Positions 1 through 6,889 of a stretch of DNA of 41,543 bases are shown here, piece by piece; within the stretch, counting starts at the first letter, position 1, and each line of letters starts with the position of its first letter. The stretch is from Bacilli bacterium. GTDB taxonomy: Bacteria; Bacillota_I; Bacilli_A; RFN20; CAG-826. The translations under genes and the position numbers were made by a program. The notes below the pieces were generated by a model. That model worked only from the letters and a program-made list of their open reading frames with translations. It made no database searches and had not been told where the DNA came from. Location of the stretch: the NCBI GenBank assembly GCA_017454295.1, contig JAFTDF010000013.1, positions 1 to 41,543 on the forward strand, given 5' to 3'.

Positions 1-30
1 TTGACTATTACAACAACCAAAGGATTAAAA

Positions 31-76
31 GCAAAACAAAATGGATGCCTCCATCCAAGTTCAGGGAAGCATCCAT
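31..76 (-). terminator. Possible rho-independent terminator, minus strand
   Basis: ATGGATGC at 41-48 and GCATCCAT at 69-76 form an 8-bp stem. On the minus strand the stem is followed by a T-rich run (complement of 31-40). It would end a minus-strand transcript entering from the right, although no intact minus-strand gene is seen just upstream. The loop of about 20 nt is long. Confidence 0.4.
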
Positions 77-241
77 GTTATCCCTATGATACAATCCAGT
101 TAACAAACATTTAATGTCTAGGAAACTGGGTACCCATCATTCCTATCTAAGTGTTTTTTGGTTCCCTCACTCATAGATAAAACGATATACCCTTGCTAAT
201 TTTTCATAATTATACATGGGCCGATGCGAATTAGTTAGTTC

Positions 242-273
242 ATGTTACTTGACAGAGAAAAATGTTACTTGAC
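242..273. repeat. Direct repeat ATGTTACTTGAC (two copies)
   Basis: The 12-mer ATGTTACTTGAC occurs at 242-253 and 262-273, a 20-bp period. A third copy of the core, GTTACTTGACAGA, lies at 3689-3701 between two lipoprotein genes and matches the first copy through CAGA. The copies flank the defence module and the decayed gene, so they may be traces of a mobile-element end or an integration site. The function is not known. Confidence 0.45.
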
Positions 274-280
274 TGAGTGA

Positions 281-562
281 TTGCAACAGCCCGGCTGCCT
301 TGGTCCTCTTTTTCTTCTTTTCCAGGTTTTTAGCTATCATGTCCTTCCCCGCCGCCCCAACGCAAAGAAAGGACAGCGAAGACATGAAAGAGAAAAAGAG
401 GCTGGGGCACGACGACAGGATCAACCTTCAGGCGCTACATCTACGCACCGGAAGGGGCGAAACGGGATCCAGAGGTACGTGTACCTTGGATGCGGAAGGC
501 ACTTCACCCCGCCAAAAGGATGTCAGCAGAAAACGTGTCGGAAGGAAGCGCTGCCCCTATAA
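281..562 (+). pseudogene. Remnant of a transposase N-terminal zinc ribbon
   Basis: The frame contains GIQRYVYLGCGRHF, the second half of the zinc ribbon that opens many transposases (typically G-x-Q-R-Y-x-C-x-x-C-G-x-x-F). The same element appears in the intact insertion sequence at 5706-6885 as GVARYECPKCGRHF. Here one zinc cysteine is replaced by Tyr, no DDE core follows, and three overlapping frames run through 300-860 without a believable protein. There is no clear ribosome site. I read it as a degenerate fragment; the family cannot be assigned. Confidence 0.35.
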
Positions 563-798
563 GCGGAAACGAAAAGGGGGCCGGAATGACCGTGAGTCAC
601 CTAATCCTGATCGACTGGCTATCCGAAGTCCCATACGGATATTTAAAGCCCCTATATTTTTCTATATTGAAGAACCAAATAGTTCAACTAAGCAAAGCAT
701 TCCGCGCCTCAGCTATCGGGAGGTGGAGGCCAACGCGCGGACAATTGGATAGTTGTCGGATGCCCATTCAGCCGGAAAACACAGCCAAAGACATCCTC
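563..798. other. Non-coding stretch upstream of the defence module
   Basis: Open frames exist across this stretch on the plus strand, but none shows a ribosome site, a recognisable motif or sensible composition. It most likely holds decayed insertion-sequence DNA between the zinc-ribbon remnant and the promoter at 799-827. Confidence 0.4.
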
Positions 799-848
799 TT
801 GAAAAGGCAATCATTTACACCTAGAATTGTTGTGAGAAAAAATCTCAC
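799..848 (+). promoter_or_regulatory. Promoter of the RloA/RloB pair with a dyad at the transcript start
   Basis: TTGAAA (799-804), a 17-nt spacer and TAGAAT (822-827) make a good housekeeping promoter with one mismatch in each box. The start of transcription should fall near 834. Exactly there lies a perfect inverted repeat, GTGAGA-5 nt-TCTCAC (832-848), ending 9 nt before the start codon at 858. It could be an operator or a 5' hairpin limiting translation. Promoter boxes are seen; the role of the dyad is inferred. Confidence 0.6.
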
Positions 849-857
849 GTTACTGCT

Positions 858-2126
858 ATGCTAAAAGAATTCACGATCAAGAACTTTAAATCCATCAATC
901 AGGAAGCGACCATTTCCATGGAAGCCGATGTGGAAAGGGTGAGCGAACATCCGGAACATATCACTTATATCCGCGGCAACGCTTTGCTTAGGGTGTGCTC
1001 CATGTATGGGCCAAACGGAGGAGGAAAATCCAACGTTTTGAAGGCACTCTCACAATTAAGAAACATCGTGATGGGAGACGGATGGCTCAACGACGATAAC
1101 AATGCATGCGTGTTCTCCGAAAGCGACATCTCCGAATTCACCGCCTTCTTTGCCACAAAGAATCGCGATATCGGCTATCGACTGCAATTCAAAACCTCGA
1201 TGGATTCTTTCGATGCTGAGGAGGACGGCCCAAGGTCCCTATTCAGAAACAGAGCAAACATCATCGGCGAGGAAATCTATGTCGCTAATCCCGATAATGG
1301 GCAATACGAACTTTTTTGTTCGCGAAACGAAAACGGCATCGTCTCGTATGCAAACCAAACGTCAGGCGAAGGCATACCAACAAGGCCATTGGGAAGCTCG
1401 CTGAGCATAATCAGCGCTGTAAGGAACCTCTTCTACAATGAAAATGAAAACGATGAAGATTACGATGAATATGGCGTTCTTTTCGAACTGTTCAACGAGA
1501 TACGCCGCATCACTCCCATTTCAAACATGCGCGGACCAAGACTTGTGACATCGTTATACGCGCAGACTGTTGAAAAATACAAAGAAGAGCTAATTGCATT
1601 GCTGGGCGCCGCAGATATTCACGTTTCAGGTATTGAGGTGGAGAAGAATACGGATCGGCGTGCCCGCATATACTTTCTAAGGAACGCGCAAGACGGGTCC
1701 GGGCAAAAAGCAATTGAACTGTCCAATGAGTCCATGGGAACGCAGAAGCTTTTCGAGATGCTCGTGACTTTCCTTCGCGGCCGAGGTGCCGATGCGATAT
1801 TCCTCGGAGACGACCTCAACGCCTACCTACATCCGAAACTGCTTTCCGCATTCATAGAGCTATTCAACAACAATGTCAATGGACGTTCCCAGCTGATATT
1901 CAACTCCCACGACATCGTCAATATGAACAACCGGCTGTTCCGTAGGGATGAGATCTGGTTCGTTTATAGGGACGAAGGTTATCAGACCTCGATCGTTCCG
2001 CTTTCGAACATCACCAATTACAAAGGAAAGCAGATCAGAAACGACGCAAGCTATGGGAAGCAATACCTAGAGGGCAAATACGGGGCAGATCCCTTCATCG
2101 AAATAGGGCTTAGCTGGAATGAGTAG
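858..2126 (+). CDS. RloA/AbiLi-like AAA ATPase of a defence pair
   Basis: This is a 422-residue SMC/OLD-like ATPase of the AAA_15/AAA_21 type, the first gene of RloA-RloB (AbiLi-AbiLii, abortive infection) pairs. Residues 1-13 are the usual opening (LKEFTIKNFKSI), Walker A is GPNGGGKS at 51-58, the signature-like S-x-E-S-M-G-T is near 289-295, and the Walker B region with LHP is at 315-327. The switch histidine is H351 in FNSHD, and an RRDEIWFV segment follows near 362. An oddity is that the Walker B pair reads Asp318-Asp319 where relatives usually have Asp-Glu. No strong ribosome site precedes the ATG. The gene overlaps the next by 8 bp, so the two are translated together. By family knowledge the ATPase senses infection and controls the RloB effector. 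Confidence 0.82.
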   Translation: MLKEFTIKNFKSINQEATISMEADVERVSEHPEHITYIRGNALLRVCSMYGPNGGGKSNVLKALSQLRNIVMGDGWLNDDNNACVFSESDISEFTAFFATKNRDIGYRLQFKTSMDSFDAEEDGPRSLFRNRANIIGEEIYVANPDNGQYELFCSRNENGIVSYANQTSGEGIPTRPLGSSLSIISAVRNLFYNENENDEDYDEYGVLFELFNEIRRITPISNMRGPRLVTSLYAQTVEKYKEELIALLGAADIHVSGIEVEKNTDRRARIYFLRNAQDGSGQKAIELSNESMGTQKLFEMLVTFLRGRGADAIFLGDDLNAYLHPKLLSAFIELFNNNVNGRSQLIFNSHDIVNMNNRLFRRDEIWFVYRDEGYQTSIVPLSNITNYKGKQIRNDASYGKQYLEGKYGADPFIEIGLSWNE

Positions 2127-2823
2127 TTCTTTCGGGCCAAAAGGAAGAAGGGGCCTTCCGGATCAGTTGCGGAATTTCGGCCGCCATCTCGTATATTCGG
2201 AAGGAACCAAAACGGAGCCCTACTACGTTCAGAACATCAAGGAATGCATCGCCAGCAAATACAAGGTAAGGCCAAACGACATAGAGCTGATCTCAGTTGG
2301 AAACGGCAAGGCGCTGAATACCAAATCGTTGGCGAAGCATGCGATGAAAGATGTCGATCAGCGGCGTTCTAACGGGGAAGCCATAGACCACGTGTGGGTC
2401 TTCTTCGACAAAGATTCCTTTCTTCTAAGCCATTACAAAGAAGCCTATGAAATGATCGTCAAAAAGAACACTTCCACCAATGACGAAGGCGTCCCCTCCG
2501 ACAAAGACGGGATTGCTTGGCACGCCTTGCCAAGCAACGAGTGCTTCGAGCTTCTCCTATTGCTCTATTTCAATTATGAGACTTCCGCAGGAAGCAGGAA
2601 AACCTATGCAAAGAGGATTGAGGCCAACGTCAGGAAAACGATACCAGGCTGGACTTACGCCAAGAACCTCCAAGGCATCCATTCGACGATGATTGCTGCT
2701 GGAGGAAAGATCAATAAAGCGGTCAAATTCGGAAAGAAACTAGAAAAGGAGAACGGCCTAGACAACCCGACTTCCTTGGCGTATCACTTCTTAGAATACT
2801 TCCAGCTATATTTGGAGAAATAA
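2119..2823 (+). CDS. RloB-like (AbiLii) Toprim-type effector protein
   Basis: This 234-residue protein matches the RloB family. It has the family opening LVYSEGTKTEPYY with E28, the acidic pair FFDKDS (D97, D99), and the SNECFELLLLLYF motif (N140, E144). E, DxD and the late N/E motif resemble the acidic metal site of Toprim-like nucleases such as OLD, so a metal-dependent nuclease role is likely but not shown. It starts inside the end of the ATPase gene (ATGAGTAG overlap) and is followed directly by a terminator, so the pair is a two-gene operon. Length is normal for the family and no key motif is missing. Confidence 0.82.
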   Translation: MSSSFGPKGRRGLPDQLRNFGRHLVYSEGTKTEPYYVQNIKECIASKYKVRPNDIELISVGNGKALNTKSLAKHAMKDVDQRRSNGEAIDHVWVFFDKDSFLLSHYKEAYEMIVKKNTSTNDEGVPSDKDGIAWHALPSNECFELLLLLYFNYETSAGSRKTYAKRIEANVRKTIPGWTYAKNLQGIHSTMIAAGGKINKAVKFGKKLEKENGLDNPTSLAYHFLEYFQLYLEK

Positions 2824-2860
2824 TGATTGCGCCAATTAGCTTCCGCTCAATCATTTTATT
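2822..2860 (+). terminator. Terminator of the RloA/RloB operon
   Basis: AATGATTG (2822-2829, overlapping the stop codon) pairs with CAATCATT (2848-2855), followed by TTATT. The stem is A/T-rich and the loop has 18 nt, with possible extra GC pairs inside it. Confidence 0.55.
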
Positions 2861-2910
2861 AATGTCAGCTTAGTTTGGCGGAGGCAAAGAGGAGAAAAGC
2901 TGCGGCTTAA

Positions 2911-3143
2911 AGATGCGTTGCGTTCCAGATAGCTCCCGTCTCTTCTTTCCAATCATTTGATGCGAATAGCCTTCCAACCACTATCTTTGCCTTTTCTGTG
3001 TCGGACGTAGAAGATTTCGTCGAATTTGCCAGCAAGGCTATGCCCGAAAGGCAGAACCCGATGTGGTGAACGCTTTATTCGCAGAAGTGAAAAAGCGCAC
3101 CAAATCCGCTTTCGACATCACGGGAATCAAACTCTACGATTAA
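2911..3143 (+). pseudogene. Frameshifted C-terminal gene fragment, family unknown
   Basis: From 2911 the plus strand reads a protein-like segment containing SFQSFDANSLPTTIFAF and then VSDVEDFVEFASKA. Near 3040 sense moves to the +1 frame, which continues YARKAEPDVVNALFAEVKKR and ends ITGIKLYD with TAA at 3141-3143. Both halves have normal soluble-protein composition, and together they look like the last 75-80 residues of one protein with a single-base lesion. A stop precedes 2911 in frame and there is no start or ribosome site, so the 5' part is lost. I do not recognise the family. Confidence 0.5.
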
Positions 3144-3145
3144 AC

Positions 3146-3613
3146 CTATTTCCAAAAGGTAAAGCCATGGAAGGCCAGTTCGCCATCGGGGGTGAACCTG
3201 GAAATAGGCGAATACTCGATAAGCATAGATCCGAAGTTGTTTTCGTTTTCGTAGTGGACGAAAACGGCTTTTGCCAAATCGTCGTTTATGTAATCTATGA
3301 AGGATTGAGGAAACGTCTCGTCGATGCCAGTAAAACTGATTGTATAGATTCGGAAATTCCCCCCTCTTTCGCCATAGTCATTATATGAGGTTTGGGATCC
3401 AACCCATTCAGATAATGCATAATGCCCTGCCCAAACTCGTTCGGTCTCCAAAAGGGTGAATTCGCCATTGTCTCGGAGCATGAGGTTTCCTTTCGCCCCG
3501 TTATATAATCCAACAATCAACGATGCTTCTTTTTCAGGTTGAAGGCTCGTCGGAAAACTGCTGCAAGAGGTGCAAAACATTACAATCATGACCAAAAAGA
3601 AACGATCGATCAT
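3146..3613 (-). CDS. Small lipoprotein, function unknown
   Basis: A 155-residue predicted lipoprotein. The reading frame is open to 3712, but the start at 3613 is chosen because AAGGAA sits 7 nt upstream and the protein then begins with a proper lipoprotein signal, MIDRFFLVMIVMFCTSCSS, with Cys17 as the lipid site. The rest has a beta-rich look (LIVGLYNGAKGNLMLRDNGEFTL and a WAGHYALSE segment) and no known motif. A TATAAT at 3668-3673 could serve as its -10 box. It lies 95 bp downstream of another lipoprotein gene in the same direction. Confidence 0.6.
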   Translation of the reverse strand: MIDRFFLVMIVMFCTSCSSFPTSLQPEKEASLIVGLYNGAKGNLMLRDNGEFTLLETERVWAGHYALSEWVGSQTSYNDYGERGGNFRIYTISFTGIDETFPQSFIDYINDDLAKAVFVHYENENNFGSMLIEYSPISRFTPDGELAFHGFTFWK

Positions 3614-3708
3614 ACGTTTTTCCTTATTAACATTATTATGTAGACGGCATTTATGCGAAGTAATTTCATTATATAGCATCTTTAGAGTGTTACTTGACAG
3701 AAAGATTA

Positions 3709-4806
3709 TCAAACCGCCATCAGCGAGTGCGGGACAAACGATTTGTACACCTCTTCCGTGTTCTTGATAGCGATGTAGTGAGACGGATGCCCGGATTCAA
3801 GGCTAGAGGTAACGGAAAGAACGATCCACGTTTTGTCCATGGCAAAATCAATCTGCCAGCTTCGATATCCGAAGTCTTGTAATTCCTCGTCCGAAAAAGC
3901 GATTCTCATGCTGCCGCCTTTGATTGCTTCTTCTTTTTTCAGTCGTTCTAAATAACCTTCACCGCCTATTGAATATTCGCAAACGCCAGAGAGAATCAAT
4001 TCCTTAAGAGCAGTCCCGCCATCAGCAGGTTCGCTGGCTTTGATGATTTCCATTTGAGGATACGAATTGAAGTAAGCTCCGTTGTAGGTGCTTAGGGTGA
4101 TCAACGGATAGTAAAACCCTGCATTCGAAATCCGGTCCTTCGAAAAAGCGGGCAATTCTTTAGGCCAGCTGTTTTGCAAAACTTCCATAGCTGGAGCTTC
4201 ACCGCCACCGGAATATGGGTCATGAACGAAGTCGACGTCGGGATAAGTACGGCGCCTATCATCGGGCTCCGCGCCATCTAAATCTTGGCGAAGAATCTCT
4301 TTGGACAAATCTTCATGGAGAGAACGAGGCGTTTGAATTAAAAAACTGAATTCCTTTTTGACGTGAATGGTTTCACCGTCTTGGTCTACGATCGAAATCG
4401 AACAAGCGGACAAATATTTGTCCACGTAAAATGTGCCTGTTAGCGTTTGGTTCTCACCCGATAGCCGATAGGTCGAGCTTCGATGAAACCAAAACGCTTG
4501 ATCGTCCAGGCAATCCACTTGCTTCGCGGGGCAATTCCAAATCACATCATCGAGAACTGATGGCAAAATGGGAGCCACACTAAAACCGTTGGATGAATAG
4601 GAATAAGGTTTTACGGCGATATGGTATTCGTTAAAAGGCCCAACGGGCTCATCAGGGTAACCGGCATTGGAGAAGGCGATTTTGACGGCCTGTTCAAAAG
4701 AAATGTCTTCAAACGAAACATCAGGAATCGCTTCTTGGCCGCAAGATGAAAGCAAAGCGAGAACCAAAATCGGTAGGATGATTGCTTTCTGTTGAATTCT
4801 ATCCAC
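3709..4806 (-). CDS. Lipoprotein, possible target of the local ECF sigma factor
   Basis: A 365-residue predicted lipoprotein with signal ILPILVLALLSSC and Cys22. Start is GTG at 4806, supported by GAGGAC a few bases upstream. The rest is a soluble extracytoplasmic protein with no family I recognise; it contains several Tyr/Trp-rich beta-like stretches and a YRSWQIDFAMDKTWIVLSV segment near the end. A promoter-like motif at 4824-4859 is almost identical to that in front of the S8 protease gene at 11263, suggesting shared control by the sigma factor at 11643-12191. Confidence 0.65.
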   Translation of the reverse strand: MDRIQQKAIILPILVLALLSSCGQEAIPDVSFEDISFEQAVKIAFSNAGYPDEPVGPFNEYHIAVKPYSYSSNGFSVAPILPSVLDDVIWNCPAKQVDCLDDQAFWFHRSSTYRLSGENQTLTGTFYVDKYLSACSISIVDQDGETIHVKKEFSFLIQTPRSLHEDLSKEILRQDLDGAEPDDRRRTYPDVDFVHDPYSGGGEAPAMEVLQNSWPKELPAFSKDRISNAGFYYPLITLSTYNGAYFNSYPQMEIIKASEPADGGTALKELILSGVCEYSIGGEGYLERLKKEEAIKGGSMRIAFSDEELQDFGYRSWQIDFAMDKTWIVLSVTSSLESGHPSHYIAIKNTEEVYKSFVPHSLMAV

Positions 4807-4823
4807 GACAAGTCCTCTAATAT

Positions 4824-4859
4824 ATTAGACTCCAGAAACAACATAAACCCGTCGAAAAA
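4824..4859 (-). promoter_or_regulatory. Candidate ECF sigma promoter, copy A
   Basis: On the minus strand TTTTTCGACGGGTTT (4845-4859) is followed after exactly 14 nt by GTCTAAT (4824-4830), ending about 17 nt before the GTG start at 4806. Copy B at 11279-11314 has the same 15-mer, the same 14-nt gap and GTCTTAT. A GTC core in the downstream box is usual for ECF sigma factors. Assignment to the sigma gene at 11643-12191 is an inference. Confidence 0.6.
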
Positions 4860-4881
4860 AGAAAACTAAACGTTCATAAAC

Positions 4882-4905
4882 GAAAAAGATGCGATTGCTC
4901 GCATC
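4882..4905 (-). terminator. Terminator downstream of tRNA-Lys
   Basis: On the minus strand GATGCGA-GCAA-TCGCATC (4888-4905) forms a perfect 7-bp stem with a 4-nt loop, followed by a run of five T. It lies 12 bp past the tRNA end. Confidence 0.8.
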
Positions 4906-4917
4906 TAGGGGTCGGGT

Positions 4918-4993
<76 letters not shown>

Positions 4994-5060
4994 AGTGCGC
5001 TTTTGCGCTTTGCTATATTATGCTCTTTGGCATTATTGGGCAAGAAAAAACTGTTGGTAA

Positions 5061-5705
5061 TCACGGAATCTCAAAGATTTTAGGATAATCAGCGCAAAAG
5101 AACCGTTTCCGGAAGGCACCATACGTCATCTTTAAATAAAGGTCGTTCGAAGATTGAATTTGTAAGCGAAGCCAAAAAACCTCTTCCTGGATTTTCAAGG
5201 CTTCATCGTCGCTGAATAAAATCTCCCCTCGGCTATCGGCGCCGCTCAGCTCTGGATTCCAGAGGAAGATTTTCCGATCCTTGTAAGCGACCACCACGTT
5301 GCCGCCAGATCCTTCCATCATCGGAAACGATGCATGATTCCAGTCCTTAATTCATATCTTGCCCATGGGCCAAATGAATAAGACCCTTCTGGAATAAAGG
5401 CTTCTTCTGGGCAGACCTCGTAGCCTTGGTGATTTTAAGATAGGCCGGAAAGCAAATCAGGTTTCGGTAATTTCAATAGTTGGCAAACGATACCCCCTGC
5501 GTAGGGCGAACCACAACCCCGTTCGTAGCGATGGAGAAACGGCGTTGAATCAATAGAAGAAACAAGCGACCTCGGTATTTTTCGAACCGGCCTTATCTTA
5601 ACGGCCTCGGAAATCGGCATATCATCATTAAGTTCTTTGCAGGGGCTTATACCCCCCACGCAAGAAATCATGCCTAGGGAGCAAGTAATTAACCCCAGAA
5701 AAAAC
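5061..5705 (-). pseudogene. Broken lipoprotein gene, cut at its 5' end by the insertion element
   Basis: Three pieces of one lipoprotein are visible on the minus strand. First is a signal region RFFLGLITCSLGMISCVGG that begins at the insertion-element boundary (5705), so the true start codon is lost. Its frame meets a TAA at 5435-5437, and the same frame then continues with NHQGYEVCPEEAFIPEG and SFGPWARYELRTG. A frameshift near 5340 then moves sense to another frame, NHASFPMMEGSGGNVVVAYK, running to the stop at 5061. So there is one stop, one frameshift and a 5' truncation. The open frame from 5743 only borrows its first residues from the insertion element. No family is recognised. Confidence 0.7.
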
Positions 5706-5757
5706 CTAGATATACCAGCAAATGATGGATGCGGAAGCCCCATGCCGTCGACGCTTT

Positions 5758-6783
5758 TCAGAACAGCTTTGAGGAAATGTCGCTTTTCGTCGTCCCGCAG
5801 ACCCGGTTGAACAGGTAGTCGACGGTTGCCCTGAGCCCATATTTCCTAACGTGGCTCCAGCGGTAGAGGAAGAAGTTCCCGTAGGCCTCCAACTTCGAGA
5901 ATTTGATGCCGTTATGCGACTCGAAGCAATGCCTAAGGTAGGAACAGCAGTTGTTCATGAGCTTCATCTTCCTTTCGTATTCCGGCTCCCCGGCGACGAA
6001 CTTGACCCAGTCGTCGGAAAGGGAGAGTTCCCTCACGATTCCGTTGTGGGAACTGGCCCCATCGTGGGTGAGGAGCGATTTCGGCTCGATCCGATTCGAA
6101 AGGCATTCCGTCACCGCGGCCTTCGTCGGCGACCCGAGCTTCTTCGCGTACAGATGGCAGAAGCCGCGGCCGCCCGAATCGAAGGCGACTTCCATGTACG
6201 CGTCCTTCACGATTTTGCCCGCGTAGGTCGTCCAAACCCCGTCGACGAGCCCGGAGGCCCTGATCGGGGCGAAGCGCATCTCGTCGATCCAAACGTGTCC
6301 GGAAAGCCTCGATGCCGTCGACCATTCCGATGCGGCGTCAAGGCAACGGTCGACCCAATATTGGGCCGTTTTGGCGTTGACTCCGGCGATCTCGGCGACC
6401 ACCCAATCCGGGCAATCCAGCGTTATCAGCGTCAATATCGCCCTTATCCTCGAAGGCGTCAGCTTCGAGGATGAAAGCGACGTCGACGAGGAGTCCGAGA
6501 AATGGCGTCCGCATTTCGGGCATTCGTACCTCGCGACCCCGTCGTGCCTATGGCCGTCGGCCATCAGGGGAACCCTGCATCCGGGGCACCTGGGATCCCT
6601 TTTGTTCCTCTTGGAGAGCACGGCCTTCTCGAACCTGGCCCTCTCCCTCTCCCTCCTTTCCGATTCGCGGAAAGCGAGGAGAGCGCGGCCCCGAGTTCGT
6701 CGTCCGTCATGGACGAAACGGTGGATGCATCCAACATAAAAATCCCTTCCGTCCGTTGGGAGGCGTCTCGGGGGAAGGGTCAT
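5758..6783 (-). CDS. IS1595-family (ISXO2-like) transposase, front end probably frameshifted
   Basis: The transposase has an N-terminal zinc ribbon (CPGC...YECPKCGRHF), then a DDE-type ISXO2-like core: WIDEMRF (Asp-Glu), LTHDGASSHN (Asp), and a late NN-C-C-S-YLRHCFESHNG segment with LEAYGNFFLYRW as in IS1595 relatives. The frame opens at ATG 6783 with no ribosome site, and its first 40 residues look unnatural. A better start is ATG 6737, preceded at good distance by GGAAGGG and reading MLDASTVSSMTDDELGAAL. It lies in another frame and would have to shift near 6685 to join ALLAFRESERRERERARFEK. So either a one-base lesion or a programmed shift is present. Confidence 0.8.
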   Translation of the reverse strand: MTLPPRRLPTDGRDFYVGCIHRFVHDGRRTRGRALLAFRESERRERERARFEKAVLSKRNKRDPRCPGCRVPLMADGHRHDGVARYECPKCGRHFSDSSSTSLSSSKLTPSRIRAILTLITLDCPDWVVAEIAGVNAKTAQYWVDRCLDAASEWSTASRLSGHVWIDEMRFAPIRASGLVDGVWTTYAGKIVKDAYMEVAFDSGGRGFCHLYAKKLGSPTKAAVTECLSNRIEPKSLLTHDGASSHNGIVRELSLSDDWVKFVAGEPEYERKMKLMNNCCSYLRHCFESHNGIKFSKLEAYGNFFLYRWSHVRKYGLRATVDYLFNRVCGTTKSDISSKLF

Positions 6784-6846
6784 CGCCAAACAACCAAACC
6801 CGGGCCGCCTCCCAACCGTCTCTGATTGTTTGGCGGTCCAATTATA
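6784..6846 (-). promoter_or_regulatory. Transposase promoter box and leader hairpin inside the element
   Basis: A TATAAT on the minus strand (6841-6846) is followed by CGCCAAACAA (6825-6834), which can pair with TTGTTTGGCG (6784-6793), enclosing about 30 nt. The leader of the transposase mRNA would therefore fold. No good -35 box is seen. Confidence 0.4.
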
Positions 6847-6889
6847 CCATCGGTCCGATCATCCATCATTTGCCGGTGTATCTAGCGTT

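Larger units (their letters stand above)
5706..6885 (-). mobile_element. IS1595-type insertion element with 26-bp terminal inverted repeats
   Basis: The ends are near-identical inverted repeats, 5706-5731 and 6860-6885, matching at 24 of 26 positions. Each starts CTAGATA outside and ends CAAATGATGGATG inside. The 1180-bp element holds one transposase gene on the minus strand. No clear target duplication is seen: the outer flanks are AAAAC on the left and CGTTTTAA on the right. The element ends 4 bp from the stop codon of the lipoprotein gene at 6890 and cuts off the start of the lipoprotein gene at 5061-5705. Confidence 0.8.

Noticed and set aside
490..864. A 124-codon plus-strand frame running into the defence gene.
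   Set aside because: It has no ribosome site, its composition is unlike that of the neighbouring proteins, and it contains the promoter of the defence pair. It is more likely chance within decayed DNA.
5435..5743. A 102-codon lipoprotein gene with start at 5743.
   Set aside because: Its first 12 residues come from the terminal repeat of the insertion element and its end is a stop inside a longer broken gene, so it is treated as part of the pseudogene at 5061-5705.
5851..6474. A 207-codon plus-strand frame inside the insertion element.
   Set aside because: It is the mirror of the transposase gene and very rich in Arg, Pro and Glu, with no start signal.
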